A DNA stretch of 7,483 bases, from assembly GCA_023228325.1 (NCBI GenBank), contig JALOBK010000014.1, positions 1 through 7,483 on the forward strand. The letters run 5' to 3'. This DNA is from a bacterium (GTDB taxonomy: Bacteria; Auribacterota; UBA6266). Below, one piece after another: positions 1 through 4,902 of this stretch; the first letter of the stretch is position 1, and each line of letters opens with the position of its first letter. A model generated the notes under the pieces. It saw only the letters and a program-made list of their open reading frames with translations. It had not been told where the DNA came from and did not search any database. The position numbers and the translations under genes are program-made.

Positions 1-62
1 GAGGAATCGAACCCCCGACCGCGGTTTTGGAGACCGCCGGTATACCACTTACCTAAACTCCC
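1..62 (-). tRNA. tRNA-Trp (anticodon CCA), 3' end cut off by window edge
   Basis: Read on the minus strand this is the 5' part of a tRNA, from acceptor base 1 (position 62) to about base 64 in the T-stem (position 1). The acceptor 5' strand is GGGAGTT, followed by T8 and A9. The D-stem is GGTA/TACC with G18-G19 in the loop. The anticodon stem is GCGGT/ACCGC around loop CTCCAAA, giving anticodon CCA (Trp). The TTCGATT T-loop is intact. The rest of the T-stem, the 3' acceptor strand and the discriminator lie outside the window. Confidence 0.95.
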
Positions 63-74
63 GGAAACCATTTC

Positions 75-103
75 AGTCTATAAGTTCGCCGAGGATTTGT
101 AAA
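75..103 (-). promoter_or_regulatory. Promoter of tRNA-Trp
   Basis: On the minus strand there is a -35 TTTACA (98-103), a 17-base spacer and a -10 TAGACT (75-80). The -10 lies 12 bases before the first base of the tRNA, which fits a 5' leader of about 6 bases. Confidence 0.6.
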
Positions 104-134
104 ATTAATCAATCGCTGGCTTTTGGATGCAATC

Positions 135-149
135 TGCTATAATAAATCC
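135..149 (+). promoter_or_regulatory. Extended -10 promoter, leaderless, of the 137-aa membrane protein
   Basis: TGC-TATAAT (TGn 135-137, perfect -10 at 138-143) lies exactly 6 bases before ATG 150, so transcription should start at or beside the A of the ATG. There is no Shine-Dalgarno sequence and no clear -35. The same 14-mer (135-148) recurs at 7427-7440. Confidence 0.65.
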
Positions 150-563
150 ATGAAATGGTTTGACAAAACAGAGGTTAAAGATAAAGCAGGGTTGTCGGAG
201 AAAGAAATGGAATATCTTTATAAGCCGTCTTTTTCCGTTTTCGGGCCTTTAAACATGATCGTCAGGGGCCATTGGGATTTTATCGCGGCCATTGTAGGCC
301 TGAATATTATTACTTGGCTTATGGGAGACGAAGAAACAGTGGCGTCATCAATTTTGGCTTTGATCATTTTAGGTTTTTACGCGTGGTTTCTGTATTTCCA
401 GATTACGAATAGCCGGAGATTGTCCTGGAATAGGAACAAGTGGTCCAGTTTCGAAGATTTTAAGGACTCCGAAAATCGTTGGGCGTTTTGGGGCTATTTG
501 GTATTCAGCCTTATTATTTTGACTTTAGCCGCTTCGTTTATCCAGGGATTTTTGGAGGCTTAA
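150..563 (+). CDS. Small three-helix membrane protein, uncharacterised
   Basis: This is a 137-residue protein of unknown function. I chose ATG 150 because TATAAT ends 6 bases before it; the longer reading from 123 would place the promoter inside the gene. The N-terminus (1-25) is charged and soluble. Three hydrophobic stretches follow: about 42-58, 64-84 and 111-134. A polar, basic loop (85-110, with RRLSWNRNKW) probably faces the cytoplasm. The segment FSVFGPLNMIVRGHWDF before helix 1 loosely resembles the entry to DUF2628-type membrane proteins, but I cannot confirm that family. No signal peptide cleavage site, catalytic motif or metal ligand set is visible. It stands alone, between a divergent tRNA-Trp and a convergent tRNA-Gly, and ends just before a bidirectional terminator. 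The coding call is firm; the function is unknown. Confidence 0.85.
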   Translation: MKWFDKTEVKDKAGLSEKEMEYLYKPSFSVFGPLNMIVRGHWDFIAAIVGLNIITWLMGDEETVASSILALIILGFYAWFLYFQITNSRRLSWNRNKWSSFEDFKDSENRWAFWGYLVFSLIILTLAASFIQGFLEA

Positions 564-576
564 TCTGTACAAATAA

Positions 577-604
577 AATAATCCCGTCTTTGGCGGGGGT
601 TATT
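577..604. terminator. Bidirectional terminator between membrane protein gene and tRNA-Gly
   Basis: A CCCG (583-586) / CGGG (594-597) stem is extended by AATAA (577-581) / TTATT (600-604). A/T-rich flanks lie on both sides, so it can serve the plus-strand gene ending at 563 and the minus-strand tRNA-Gly ending at 612. Confidence 0.65.
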
Positions 605-611
605 TATTATG

Positions 612-682
612 AGCGGGATACCGGAATCGAACCGGCGCCATTACCTTGGCAAGGTAGCGTACTGCCACTATACTAATCCCGC
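612..682 (-). tRNA. tRNA-Gly (anticodon GCC)
   Basis: A complete 71-base cloverleaf on the minus strand. The acceptor is GCGGGAT/ATCCCGC with discriminator T. The D-arm is GTAT/GTAC-like with one G-T pair. The anticodon loop TTGCCAA gives GCC (Gly). The T-arm is GCCGG-TTCGATT-CCGGT. The anticodon stem has a C27/A43 mismatch at its base, with the other four pairs sound. CAT, not CCA, follows the discriminator, so CCA must be added after transcription. Confidence 0.96.
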
Positions 683-735
683 TTTTTCCTTGATCGCAGA
701 ACATTTTCGCGACTTATTTCAGGTTAGTCGAAGAT

Positions 736-764
736 TTGATTCTTGTAAAGAAATCCCATAATAT
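736..764 (+). promoter_or_regulatory. Promoter of the 200-aa anchored protein
   Basis: A -35 TTGATT (736-741), 17-base spacer and -10 TAATAT (759-764) predict a start near 771, only about 3 bases before ATG 774. A nearly leaderless message is therefore expected. No Shine-Dalgarno sequence is present. Confidence 0.5.
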
Positions 765-773
765 ATGGTGAAT

Positions 774-1376
774 ATGCCAAAGAAACAGGCGCTTTTCTGG
801 CTTAAAATCTCCGGACTCGTCATGGTTGCCGCCGCTGTTTTTTTGTATTTTTACGCTTCGGAGAAAAAGATAGAATTCCCTCCGGAGCTTCTCGAGGCCA
901 AGACGGCGAGTTCGGTCATCGCCGAAGAAATCACCGGCCTTTCGAGCGAGGCCGCCGCCAATCTGGAGGCGATCAGCCGCGAGGACAAAGCCGGAAATTA
1001 CTATGAGGCCGTTGATCTCGTTATCACCGAGATCAAGAGGAATAACGAGATAAGGGAAAAATGCGTCGGGCTTCTTTCCGAGCTTCAAAAAATGATCGCC
1101 GGTCTCGGCGAGGTCAACTCGGTTCAGGCTCAGGCCGCCGGCTTGCAGGCCGTTTCCGCGGAAATGACTCTGGTAAACCAGCTGATGAGCTACAACGACG
1201 GATTGCAGACCCTCTTGGAACATCTGCGCTTGAAATTCTTAAGCAGTTCTCCGAAGGATTTCAATGCGGGAACCGCCTCCATTCTCGAAGAAGTCAACGC
1301 CCAGGTGGAGCAAATCAACAGCCAGAACCGGAGAGCCCAAACCCAGATCAGGGAGTTCAACAAGTATTTCCAATAA
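774..1376 (+). CDS. Membrane-anchored helical (coiled-coil-like) protein, uncharacterised
   Basis: This is a 200-residue protein when started at ATG 774; in-frame ATG 765 or GTG 768 are alternatives. I prefer 774 because it follows the predicted transcription start and gives a normal MPKKQ head. Residues about 6-27 form one hydrophobic helix, an uncleaved anchor or signal anchor with basic residues on the inner side. The rest is almost entirely predicted helix, rich in Glu, Ala, Gln and Leu with many heptad-like stretches and no cysteine pair or catalytic motif. The likely topology is N-terminus inside with a long helical domain outside the membrane. Helical anchored proteins of this kind are common among surface or envelope proteins, but no family is recognised here and no partner is encoded nearby. 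It is a single-gene unit closed by a strong terminator that overlaps the stop codon. Confidence 0.85.
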   Translation: MPKKQALFWLKISGLVMVAAAVFLYFYASEKKIEFPPELLEAKTASSVIAEEITGLSSEAAANLEAISREDKAGNYYEAVDLVITEIKRNNEIREKCVGLLSELQKMIAGLGEVNSVQAQAAGLQAVSAEMTLVNQLMSYNDGLQTLLEHLRLKFLSSSPKDFNAGTASILEEVNAQVEQINSQNRRAQTQIREFNKYFQ

Positions 1377-1409
1377 AACAAGCCCTGGCCATGCCACGGG
1401 GCTTGTTTT
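1375..1409. terminator. Strong bidirectional terminator
   Basis: A perfect 11-base stem AAAACAAGCCC (1375-1385) / GGGCTTGTTTT (1399-1409) encloses a small inner GGC/GCC hairpin. It terminates the plus-strand gene, whose stop codon it overlaps, and the minus-strand tRNA-Arg pair ending at 1415. Confidence 0.85.
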
Positions 1410-1414
1410 GTTTG

Positions 1415-1486
1415 CGCCCTCGGGAGGAATCGAACCCCCATTAAGAGATTAGAAGTCTCCGGTTCTGTCCATTGAACTACGAGGGC
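1415..1486 (-). tRNA. tRNA-Arg (anticodon TCT)
   Basis: A complete 72-base cloverleaf. The acceptor is GCCCTCG/CGAGGGC with discriminator G. The anticodon stem GGAGA/TCTCT carries loop CTTCTAA, giving TCT, which reads AGA and AGG. The T-loop is TTCGATT. CAA follows the discriminator, so CCA is not encoded. It is the second gene of a two-tRNA minus-strand unit with tRNA-Arg(CCT). Confidence 0.96.
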
Positions 1487-1494
1487 CTAGTTCT

Positions 1495-1514
1495 ACGCTT
1501 TTTTGGAAAAGCGT
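1495..1514. other. Hairpin between the two tRNA-Arg genes
   Basis: A perfect 8-base inverted repeat ACGCTTTT (1495-1502) / AAAAGCGT (1507-1514) with a 4-base loop fills most of the 29-base spacer. It lacks a long T-tract after the stem on the minus strand, so a processing structure or weak terminator is more likely than a full stop. Confidence 0.5.
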
Positions 1515-1515
1515 G

Positions 1516-1587
1516 TGCCCCCACGAGGAATTGAACCTCGATTGGCGCGTTAGGAGTGCGCAGTTCTATCCGTTGAACTACAGGGGC
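1516..1587 (-). tRNA. tRNA-Arg (anticodon CCT)
   Basis: A complete 72-base cloverleaf on the minus strand. The acceptor GCCCCTG pairs with TGGGGGC through two G-T wobbles next to the T-arm, and the discriminator is A. The anticodon loop CTCCTAA gives CCT (AGG). The anticodon stem has an A31/C39 mismatch next to the loop and four G-C pairs. The T-arm is CGAGG-TTCAATT-CCTCG. CCA is not encoded. Confidence 0.95.
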
Positions 1588-1599
1588 TTTGACAAAGCC

Positions 1600-1605
1600 A
1601 TTCTA
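1600..1605 (-). promoter_or_regulatory. -10 box of the tRNA-Arg pair
   Basis: TAGAAT on the minus strand lies 12 bases before the first base of tRNA-Arg(CCT). No good -35 is seen 17 bases upstream. The same TAGAAT hexamer precedes tRNA-His and the minus-strand gene at 3317-3676. Confidence 0.5.
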
Positions 1606-1622
1606 CAACACTTTTTTCGAGA

Positions 1623-1651
1623 TTGAAAAGCCGCCCCGAAAATGCTAACCT
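1623..1651 (+). promoter_or_regulatory. Promoter of tRNA-Phe (and possibly tRNA-Pro)
   Basis: A -35 TTGAAA (1623-1628), 17-base spacer and -10 TAACCT (1646-1651) with an extended TGC directly before it. The tRNA starts 9 bases after the -10. It lies back to back with the tRNA-Arg promoter on the other strand. Confidence 0.5.
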
Positions 1652-1659
1652 GATTTCAT

Positions 1660-1731
1660 GCCGTGATAGCTCAGTGGTAGAGCGCATCCCTGAAGAGGAT
1701 GGCGTCGGGGGTTCGATTCCCTCTCGCGGCA
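1660..1731 (+). tRNA. tRNA-Phe (anticodon GAA)
   Basis: A complete 72-base cloverleaf. The acceptor is GCCGTGA/TCGCGGC with discriminator A. The anticodon stem CATCC/GGATG carries loop CTGAAGA, giving GAA at 1692-1694. The T-loop is TTCGATT. CAA follows the discriminator, so CCA is not encoded. Confidence 0.96.
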
Positions 1732-1748
1732 CAAATTGACTCTTATCG

Positions 1749-1761
1749 GCCGCGATGCGGC
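1749..1761. other. GC-rich hairpin between tRNA-Phe and tRNA-Pro
   Basis: GCCGC (1749-1753) / GCGGC (1757-1761) with a 3-base loop, followed by more GC-rich sequence and no T-tract. It may be a processing signal if tRNA-Phe and tRNA-Pro are one transcript. A TTGACT at 1736-1741 could be a -35 for tRNA-Pro, but no -10 stands at the right distance. Confidence 0.35.
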
Positions 1762-1777
1762 TGCCGCGGAAACCAAA

Positions 1778-1848
1778 CGGAGAGTAGTATAGTGGTAGTA
1801 TACGTGCTTTGGGAGCACGCGGTCCGAGTTCGATTCTCGGCTCTCCGA
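1778..1848 (+). tRNA. tRNA-Pro (anticodon TGG)
   Basis: A complete 71-base cloverleaf. The acceptor is CGGAGAG/CTCTCCG with the bacterial Pro-type C1 and discriminator A. The D-stem GTAT/GTAT uses two G-T pairs. The anticodon stem CGTGC/GCACG carries loop TTTGGGA, giving TGG. The T-loop is TTCGATT. The bases after A73 are CAG, so CCA is not encoded. Confidence 0.95.
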
Positions 1849-1854
1849 CAGGAT

Positions 1855-1882
1855 TTGCTCTTCGGTCATTTTTTTGTAGAAT
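1855..1882 (+). promoter_or_regulatory. Promoter of tRNA-His
   Basis: A -35 TTGCTC (1855-1860), 16-base spacer containing a T7 run, and -10 TAGAAT (1877-1882), 11 bases before the tRNA. It starts only 6 bases after the end of tRNA-Pro. Confidence 0.55.
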
Positions 1883-1893
1883 ACAGAAGCGAT

Positions 1894-1965
1894 GGTGGCC
1901 ATAGCTTAGTGGTAAAGCTCCGCTCTGTGGAAGCGGCGATACGGGTTCGATTCCCGTTGGTCACC
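1894..1965 (+). tRNA. tRNA-His (anticodon GTG) with encoded G-1
   Basis: A complete tRNA-His. G-1 (1894) is encoded and pairs with discriminator C73 (1965), as required by bacterial HisRS. The acceptor is GTGGCCA/TGGTCAC with one G-T pair. The anticodon stem CCGCT/AGCGG carries loop CTGTGGA, giving GTG. The T-loop is TTCGATT. After C73 come C, A, G, so CCA is not encoded. Confidence 0.96.
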
Positions 1966-1976
1966 CAGGTTTGTAG

Positions 1977-2000
1977 ATCTCCCCGCTCGATGGGAGATTT
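1977..2000. terminator. Hairpin after tRNA-His, possible bidirectional terminator
   Basis: ATCTCCC (1977-1983) / GGGAGAT (1992-1998) with an 8-base loop lies between the convergent tRNA-His and the NYN gene. The T-tract is short (TTAAGTT on plus), so efficiency is uncertain. Confidence 0.5.
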
Positions 2001-2020
2001 AAGTTACAACCAATGAGGTT

Positions 2021-2614
2021 TCATTTAAATAAGGTGTTGCTACCGAACTCGAAAATCTCGGAGTCCCTTATAAGAATGGTTCTGTCGGTTGTATATGAAA
2101 GCCCTTTATTGGGGTTATATTCAAAGCCAAGATAGGTGCAAGATATTTCTCTTTGTTTGATTTCTTTAATGGCCGGCTGTAAGTCCGAGTCGGAGCTGCC
2201 CAGAATTATCTCTTTGGCCTTCTTGTCACAAGCAAGGCTCATCATATCTACCGCTATTCTTACATCGACACCTTTTTCTTTAAAAACTAATGTTTTCCCT
2301 CCTCTTTGATTTTCTTCTAGTTGGCCCCTTACTCGACCGCTCAAAATTACCTCAAATCCCTGTCTTTCAAGACTGGTTTTTAATAGGCGCTGTTCTTGTA
2401 TAAGCTGCCTAGATTTTTCTTTACTATCTTTGTGTTCTTTGATTTTGGCAAAATAAAATACTTTTTTATCTATTTTGATACCCGATAACACTTTATTGAA
2501 TAACCCTTTAAAATCATACTCATGCCATAAAGGTTTTTCTTTCTCGGCGATCTTATAAGCCTCCTTAATCTTGCCTTTAAGGTTTTCGCCGTCAATCAAA
2601 AAGATAGTCTTCAT
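2021..2614 (-). CDS. NYN (LabA/DUF88-like, PIN-fold) domain protein, likely ribonuclease
   Basis: This is a 197-residue protein with the acidic signature of NYN nucleases. It has FLIDGEN (5-11, D8 and N11), EKGVDVRIAVDM (113-124, with D117 and D123) and LGSSDSDLQPAI (138-149, with D142 and D144). In this family such aspartates bind the Mg2+/Mn2+ used to cut RNA. The fold spans most of the protein, and the C-terminal tail (about 165-197) is family-variable. The target RNA is unknown. The gene starts at ATG 2614, 7 bases after an extended -10, and has no Shine-Dalgarno sequence. It is convergent with tRNA-His and divergent from the Nudix gene. Its base composition is unlike its neighbours: two sampled 60-base blocks (2401-2460, 2461-2520) contain 16 G+C each, against 37 of 60 at 5341-5400 in glyA. 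This suggests recent acquisition beside the tRNA block. Confidence 0.88.
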   Translation of the reverse strand: MKTIFLIDGENLKGKIKEAYKIAEKEKPLWHEYDFKGLFNKVLSGIKIDKKVFYFAKIKEHKDSKEKSRQLIQEQRLLKTSLERQGFEVILSGRVRGQLEENQRGGKTLVFKEKGVDVRIAVDMMSLACDKKAKEIILGSSDSDLQPAIKEIKQREISCTYLGFEYNPNKGLSYTTDRTILIRDSEIFEFGSNTLFK

Positions 2615-2621
2615 TCAGCCA

Positions 2622-2630
2622 ATTGTATCA
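2622..2630 (-). promoter_or_regulatory. Extended -10 promoter, leaderless, of the NYN gene
   Basis: Minus-strand TGA-TACAAT (TACAAT at 2622-2627, TG at 2629-2630) ends 7 bases before ATG 2614, so the message should begin at or next to the start codon. Confidence 0.6.
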
Positions 2631-2645
2631 GTCCTTAGATGGAAT

Positions 2646-2678
2646 AAAAACCCCAGCGGACCTTGCGGCTGGCTGGGG
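2646..2678 (-). terminator. Intrinsic terminator upstream of the NYN promoter
   Basis: On the minus strand a 7-base stem CCCCAGC (2651-2657) / GCTGGGG (2672-2678) with a 14-base loop is followed by T5 (2646-2650). It lies upstream of the NYN promoter, so it would stop leftward transcription entering that gene. Confidence 0.75.
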
Positions 2679-2691
2679 CGTTTATAAACTT

Positions 2692-2720
2692 AGTATCACT
2701 TTTTTGGGTCCGGAAGTCAA
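2692..2720 (-). promoter_or_regulatory. Possible second leftward promoter, directly in front of a terminator
   Basis: Minus-strand TTGACT (2715-2720), 17-base spacer and GATACT (2692-2697) predict a start near 2685, about 7 bases before the terminator stem. The remainder of the 2615-2814 interval holds only an imperfect inverted repeat (GGTGC 2743-2747 / GCACC 2787-2791, enclosing AGGT/ACCT). Confidence 0.35.
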
Positions 2721-2802
2721 CAAAGGGTGGGGATAACTAAAAGGTGCTGATTTTGCGAGGTTACAACCTTGTTTTCCTCTATGATGGCACCCTTTCTTTC
2801 TA

Positions 2803-2808
2803 TATAAT
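2803..2808 (+). promoter_or_regulatory. -10 box, leaderless, of the Nudix gene
   Basis: A perfect TATAAT lies exactly 6 bases before ATG 2815. There is no Shine-Dalgarno sequence and no clear -35. Confidence 0.65.
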
Positions 2809-2814
2809 GCTTAT

Positions 2815-3252
2815 ATGACCAATCAGCTTAAGCCCGGCGTGGGAGTGGGAGTGATGGTCCTGAGGCAGGGCCGGGTTTTGCTCGGCAAAAGAAACGACGA
2901 TGCGGAAAAAGCGTCGAGCGAGCTTCACGGAGAAGGCACTTGGACCATGCCTGGAGGAAAATTGGATTTCGGAGAAAAGCTTGAAGAAGCCGCCCGCCGT
3001 GAAGCTTTGGAAGAAACAGGCATCAAGCTTAATAAGCTGGAATTGATGAGCGTCGCCGACGAGATTCTGGCGGACAAGCATTTCGTCACCGTCGGATTCC
3101 TGTGCGAAGATTTTAACGGAGAGCCGCAAACCATGGAACCGGAAGAAATCACCGAATGGCGATGGTTTTTTCTGGATGAACTTCCGGAAAAGGTATTCCC
3201 TCCGAGCGCGAAAATCATCAAGAATTATTTGAACAGAACGATCTACGGATGA
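2815..3252 (+). CDS. Nudix hydrolase (MutT/NUDT15-like nucleotide pyrophosphatase)
   Basis: This 145-residue single-domain protein has the usual Nudix length. Residues 48-70 match the Nudix box GX5EX7REUXEEXGU without exception: G48, E54, R62-E63, E66-E67, G69 and I70. The Glu residues bind Mg2+ for hydrolysis of a nucleoside diphosphate linked to X. The preceding GVGVGVMVLRQGRVLLGKR (8-26) and GTWTMPGG (41-48), with EEITEWRWFFLDELP later, resemble MutT/NUDT15-type (d)NTP or CTP pyrophosphohydrolases more than ADP-ribose or Ap4A hydrolases. The exact substrate cannot be read from sequence. It is cytoplasmic, with no signal peptide or membrane segment. It is a single-gene unit started from a leaderless promoter and closed by a terminator shared with the convergent gene at 3317-3676. 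A housekeeping role in cleaning the nucleotide pool is inferred. Confidence 0.93.
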   Translation: MTNQLKPGVGVGVMVLRQGRVLLGKRNDDAEKASSELHGEGTWTMPGGKLDFGEKLEEAARREALEETGIKLNKLELMSVADEILADKHFVTVGFLCEDFNGEPQTMEPEEITEWRWFFLDELPEKVFPPSAKIIKNYLNRTIYG

Positions 3253-3300
3253 GGCGGTTGTTGCTCGTAAAAAAGAAAAGCCGCCTTTTTTAGGGGCGGC
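3252..3300. terminator. Bidirectional terminator with two competing hairpins
   Basis: For the minus strand, GCCGCC/GGCGGC (3280-3285 / 3295-3300) is followed by a long T-rich tract. For the plus strand, GGCGG just after the Nudix stop (3253-3257) can pair with CCGCC (3281-3285), followed by T6 (3286-3291). The two structures share the CCGCC arm, so each strand folds its own version. Confidence 0.75.
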
Positions 3301-3316
3301 GTGGTTCCTATGCATC

Positions 3317-3676
3317 TCAATCCTCGGTTCTAAAATAGATCTTGTAACGCTCAGTAATCCTAAGCGTCCAGCCCTTCTTCGCGGCGAAACTTCTTATCGC
3401 CTCGAGCTTCTGATCATTGTCCAGATCGTTGTGGTAGGGCGGCTTGGGATGTATATGTTTTTCGTAAGTCTCGGCTAACGACTGCGCCCTCCTCTTATTA
3501 AGCACGCAATAAGTGAGGGTGGCTAGCTCGCAGTTGTTTTCGTGCGCGATACTGATGATTGCCTCAAGCTTTTGCTCGCGCCTGAGGCGTTCGGGAGGTA
3601 TCGTCTCTCTTCCTTCTTCGTAAAGAATCCTATAGAGCCTCCCGATAGGCAAGGGCCTCGTATCGTATTGAGCCAT
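3317..3676 (-). CDS. Uncharacterised 119-aa protein with a duplicated QKLEAI motif
   Basis: I do not recognise this family. The 119-residue protein is basic, soluble and predicted mostly helical. It contains two copies of one unit: E34-QKLEAIISIAHENNCELATLT-55 and D88-QKLEAIRSFAAKKGWTLRITE-109. They start 54 residues apart and share QKLEAI, then a helix, a small or polar turn and a beta-like strand. The duplicated stretches differ at many synonymous sites, so the duplication is old. The start is certain: ATG 3676 is preceded by Shine-Dalgarno AAAGGAGG (3683-3690) at 6 bases. It lies downstream of the AsnRS-like gene with no terminator between, so it may be partly cotranscribed, but it has its own promoter. 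A small nucleic-acid-binding or regulatory protein is conceivable but unsupported. Confidence 0.85.
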   Translation of the reverse strand: MAQYDTRPLPIGRLYRILYEEGRETIPPERLRREQKLEAIISIAHENNCELATLTYCVLNKRRAQSLAETYEKHIHPKPPYHNDLDNDQKLEAIRSFAAKKGWTLRITERYKIYFRTED

Positions 3677-3682
3677 TTTGAT

Positions 3683-3690
3683 CCTCCTTT
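3683..3690 (-). promoter_or_regulatory. Strong Shine-Dalgarno site of the 119-aa gene
   Basis: AAAGGAGG on the minus strand, 6 bases before ATG 3676. It fixes the start and contrasts with the SD-less metabolic genes of this window. Confidence 0.85.
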
Positions 3691-3709
3691 CAAGGTCCAG
3701 TGTAGTCGG

Positions 3710-3738
3710 ATTCTATTATGGCCGTTACTTTAAGTCAA
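3710..3738 (-). promoter_or_regulatory. Promoter of the 119-aa gene
   Basis: Minus-strand TTGACT (3733-3738), 17-base spacer and TAGAAT (3710-3715). The predicted leader is about 27 bases and carries the Shine-Dalgarno site. Confidence 0.65.
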
Positions 3739-3741
3739 CAT

Positions 3742-4761
3742 TCAGTTTGCGATCATCCGGAAAGTGGAACAGTTCCTGATGTCGTCCGATCCCAGAAGAT
3801 ATTGGACCAGGCGTTCGTTTCCCAGCCCGTAGCCGGCGTGGGGCTTGGTTTTCTTGGACTTGACGAGGTCGAGATACCAACGAAAATCTTCCAGGGTTCC
3901 GCCGCGCTCCTTATGAAGCCTGAACATGTTGGAATCGAGCAGGCGTTTTTCTAGCTTTTCTCCGTTTGGCTCGCGGACGGCCGACCCCACCCCTTCTCCG
4001 GCGAAGGGAAAGATCAAATCGGCCGAAAGCACCACCCGCGGATCTTTTTCTGAGACTTTCATGTTGAAGAACTTTATTTCTTTAGGATAGCGCATGATGA
4101 ATACCGGCCGCGGCTCGGATTCGTTTCCATTGAGCAGTCTGACCACCATGGCTTCGTGATCGGCTTTTAGATCGTCGCCCCAGCGAAGTTCGGGAAATCC
4201 GTTCTTCCGCAAAAGATTCAAAGCGTCTTCATAATCTATTCTCCAAAAAGGATCTTCCAGGCTTTGAGAAAATCTTTTCGCGTCGCGGCCGTATTCCTTT
4301 CCGAGCGCTTCGGAGTTTTCTTCGATCGCTCTTTTCACCATGGCTTTGACCGCTGCTTCGATATGCTCGAGCAAAACCTCGTACATTTTTTCTTCGTCGT
4401 ATTTGGATATGTCCGGATCGATGAAGCTCCAGTCGAATTCTTCTTCGATCAGCATGAATTGCCTCAAGTGCCTTGGATCCTCCTCTTCTTCGTCGCGGCC
4501 GCTGTGGATCACGGTGTACATTCCGGGAAAGCACTGGAGAAGCTGTTCGAGCGAAAGCTGGCCGGTTTGGGTAAAAAACAATGGATTGTTCATCCGGTTC
4601 TGGATTTTAAAAAGAGTGTCCACGTTTTCGCAGGCGCCGGTGATACCGACTATGTGCGGCACTTCGGCGTAGGTGAGTCCGGATTTCCGGTAATGGTCGT
4701 GGCCGGCATTGAAAATAGAATTGTTGATTCCGATGAGATTTCTGAAGTGGTTGATGTTCAT
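3742..4761 (-). CDS. AsnRS-like class II catalytic core lacking the anticodon-binding domain (possible AS-AR asparagine synthetase)
   Basis: This is a 339-residue protein. The class II aminoacyl-tRNA synthetase core is clear. A TQTGQLSLEQLL segment (64-75) corresponds to the substrate-binding loop. Motif 2 runs about 82-106, with R89 in GRDEE, then PRHL and an EEE stretch. YPKEIKFFNMK matches the YPKEIKxFYM hallmark of AsnRS. DLIFPFAGEGVGSAVRE resembles the AsnRS ATP/amino-acid loop. Motif 3 is GYGLGNERL (310-318) with R317. The N-terminal OB-fold anticodon-binding domain of AsnRS/AspRS (about 100 residues) is absent: the protein begins directly at the core. In archaea a similar stand-alone AsnRS paralogue (AS-AR) makes asparagine from aspartate, ATP and ammonia. 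That role is the best inference; a truncated or tRNA-modifying synthetase is possible. ATG 4761 is the likely start, but its promoter is unclear (TATTAC at 4778-4783 would give a roughly 10-base leader). Confidence 0.88.
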   Translation of the reverse strand: MNINHFRNLIGINNSIFNAGHDHYRKSGLTYAEVPHIVGITGACENVDTLFKIQNRMNNPLFFTQTGQLSLEQLLQCFPGMYTVIHSGRDEEEEDPRHLRQFMLIEEEFDWSFIDPDISKYDEEKMYEVLLEHIEAAVKAMVKRAIEENSEALGKEYGRDAKRFSQSLEDPFWRIDYEDALNLLRKNGFPELRWGDDLKADHEAMVVRLLNGNESEPRPVFIMRYPKEIKFFNMKVSEKDPRVVLSADLIFPFAGEGVGSAVREPNGEKLEKRLLDSNMFRLHKERGGTLEDFRWYLDLVKSKKTKPHAGYGLGNERLVQYLLGSDDIRNCSTFRMIAN

Positions 4762-4850
4762 AGAGTCTTTCTTGTTTGTAATACGAGATTCCCGGCGATC
4801 GTCGTTCTCATCAGATCGGCGGCGGAATCGGAGCGAATCCTTCGCGAGTC

Positions 4851-4880
4851 AAAAAAAATGAGCCAATCGGCTCATTTTTT
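4851..4880. terminator. Symmetric intrinsic terminator in the divergent AsnRS-like/glyA interval
   Basis: A8 (4851-4858), a perfect 7-base stem ATGAGCC (4858-4864) / GGCTCAT (4869-4875), then T5 after the stem. It is functional in shape on both strands, yet no gene end is nearby: the flanking genes point away from it. Confidence 0.8.
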
Positions 4881-4896
4881 AAAATGGATTTACGCG

Positions 4897-4902
4897 GATA
4901 AT
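4897..4902 (+). promoter_or_regulatory. Possible -10 box of a glyA leader transcript
   Basis: GATAAT matches 5 of 6 consensus bases and is placed to start a transcript near 4909, giving a leader of about 38 bases before the short ORF at 4947. The -35 region is only T-rich. This is a weak call. Confidence 0.3.

Noticed and set aside
714..1223. 169-codon minus-strand frame opposite the anchored protein
   Set aside because: The plus-strand frame has a promoter, a membrane anchor and a terminator overlapping its stop codon; the minus frame has none.
1550..1902. Minus-strand frames with GIEPPTP- and ESNPRR-type peptides over the tRNA block
   Set aside because: These are translations of tRNA T-arms, a well-known artefact; the tRNAs explain the sequence fully.
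2781..2807. 8-codon ORF (ATG ATG GCA ...) before the Nudix gene
   Set aside because: It has no Shine-Dalgarno site and lies upstream of the predicted transcription start at about 2815, so it would not be in the mRNA.
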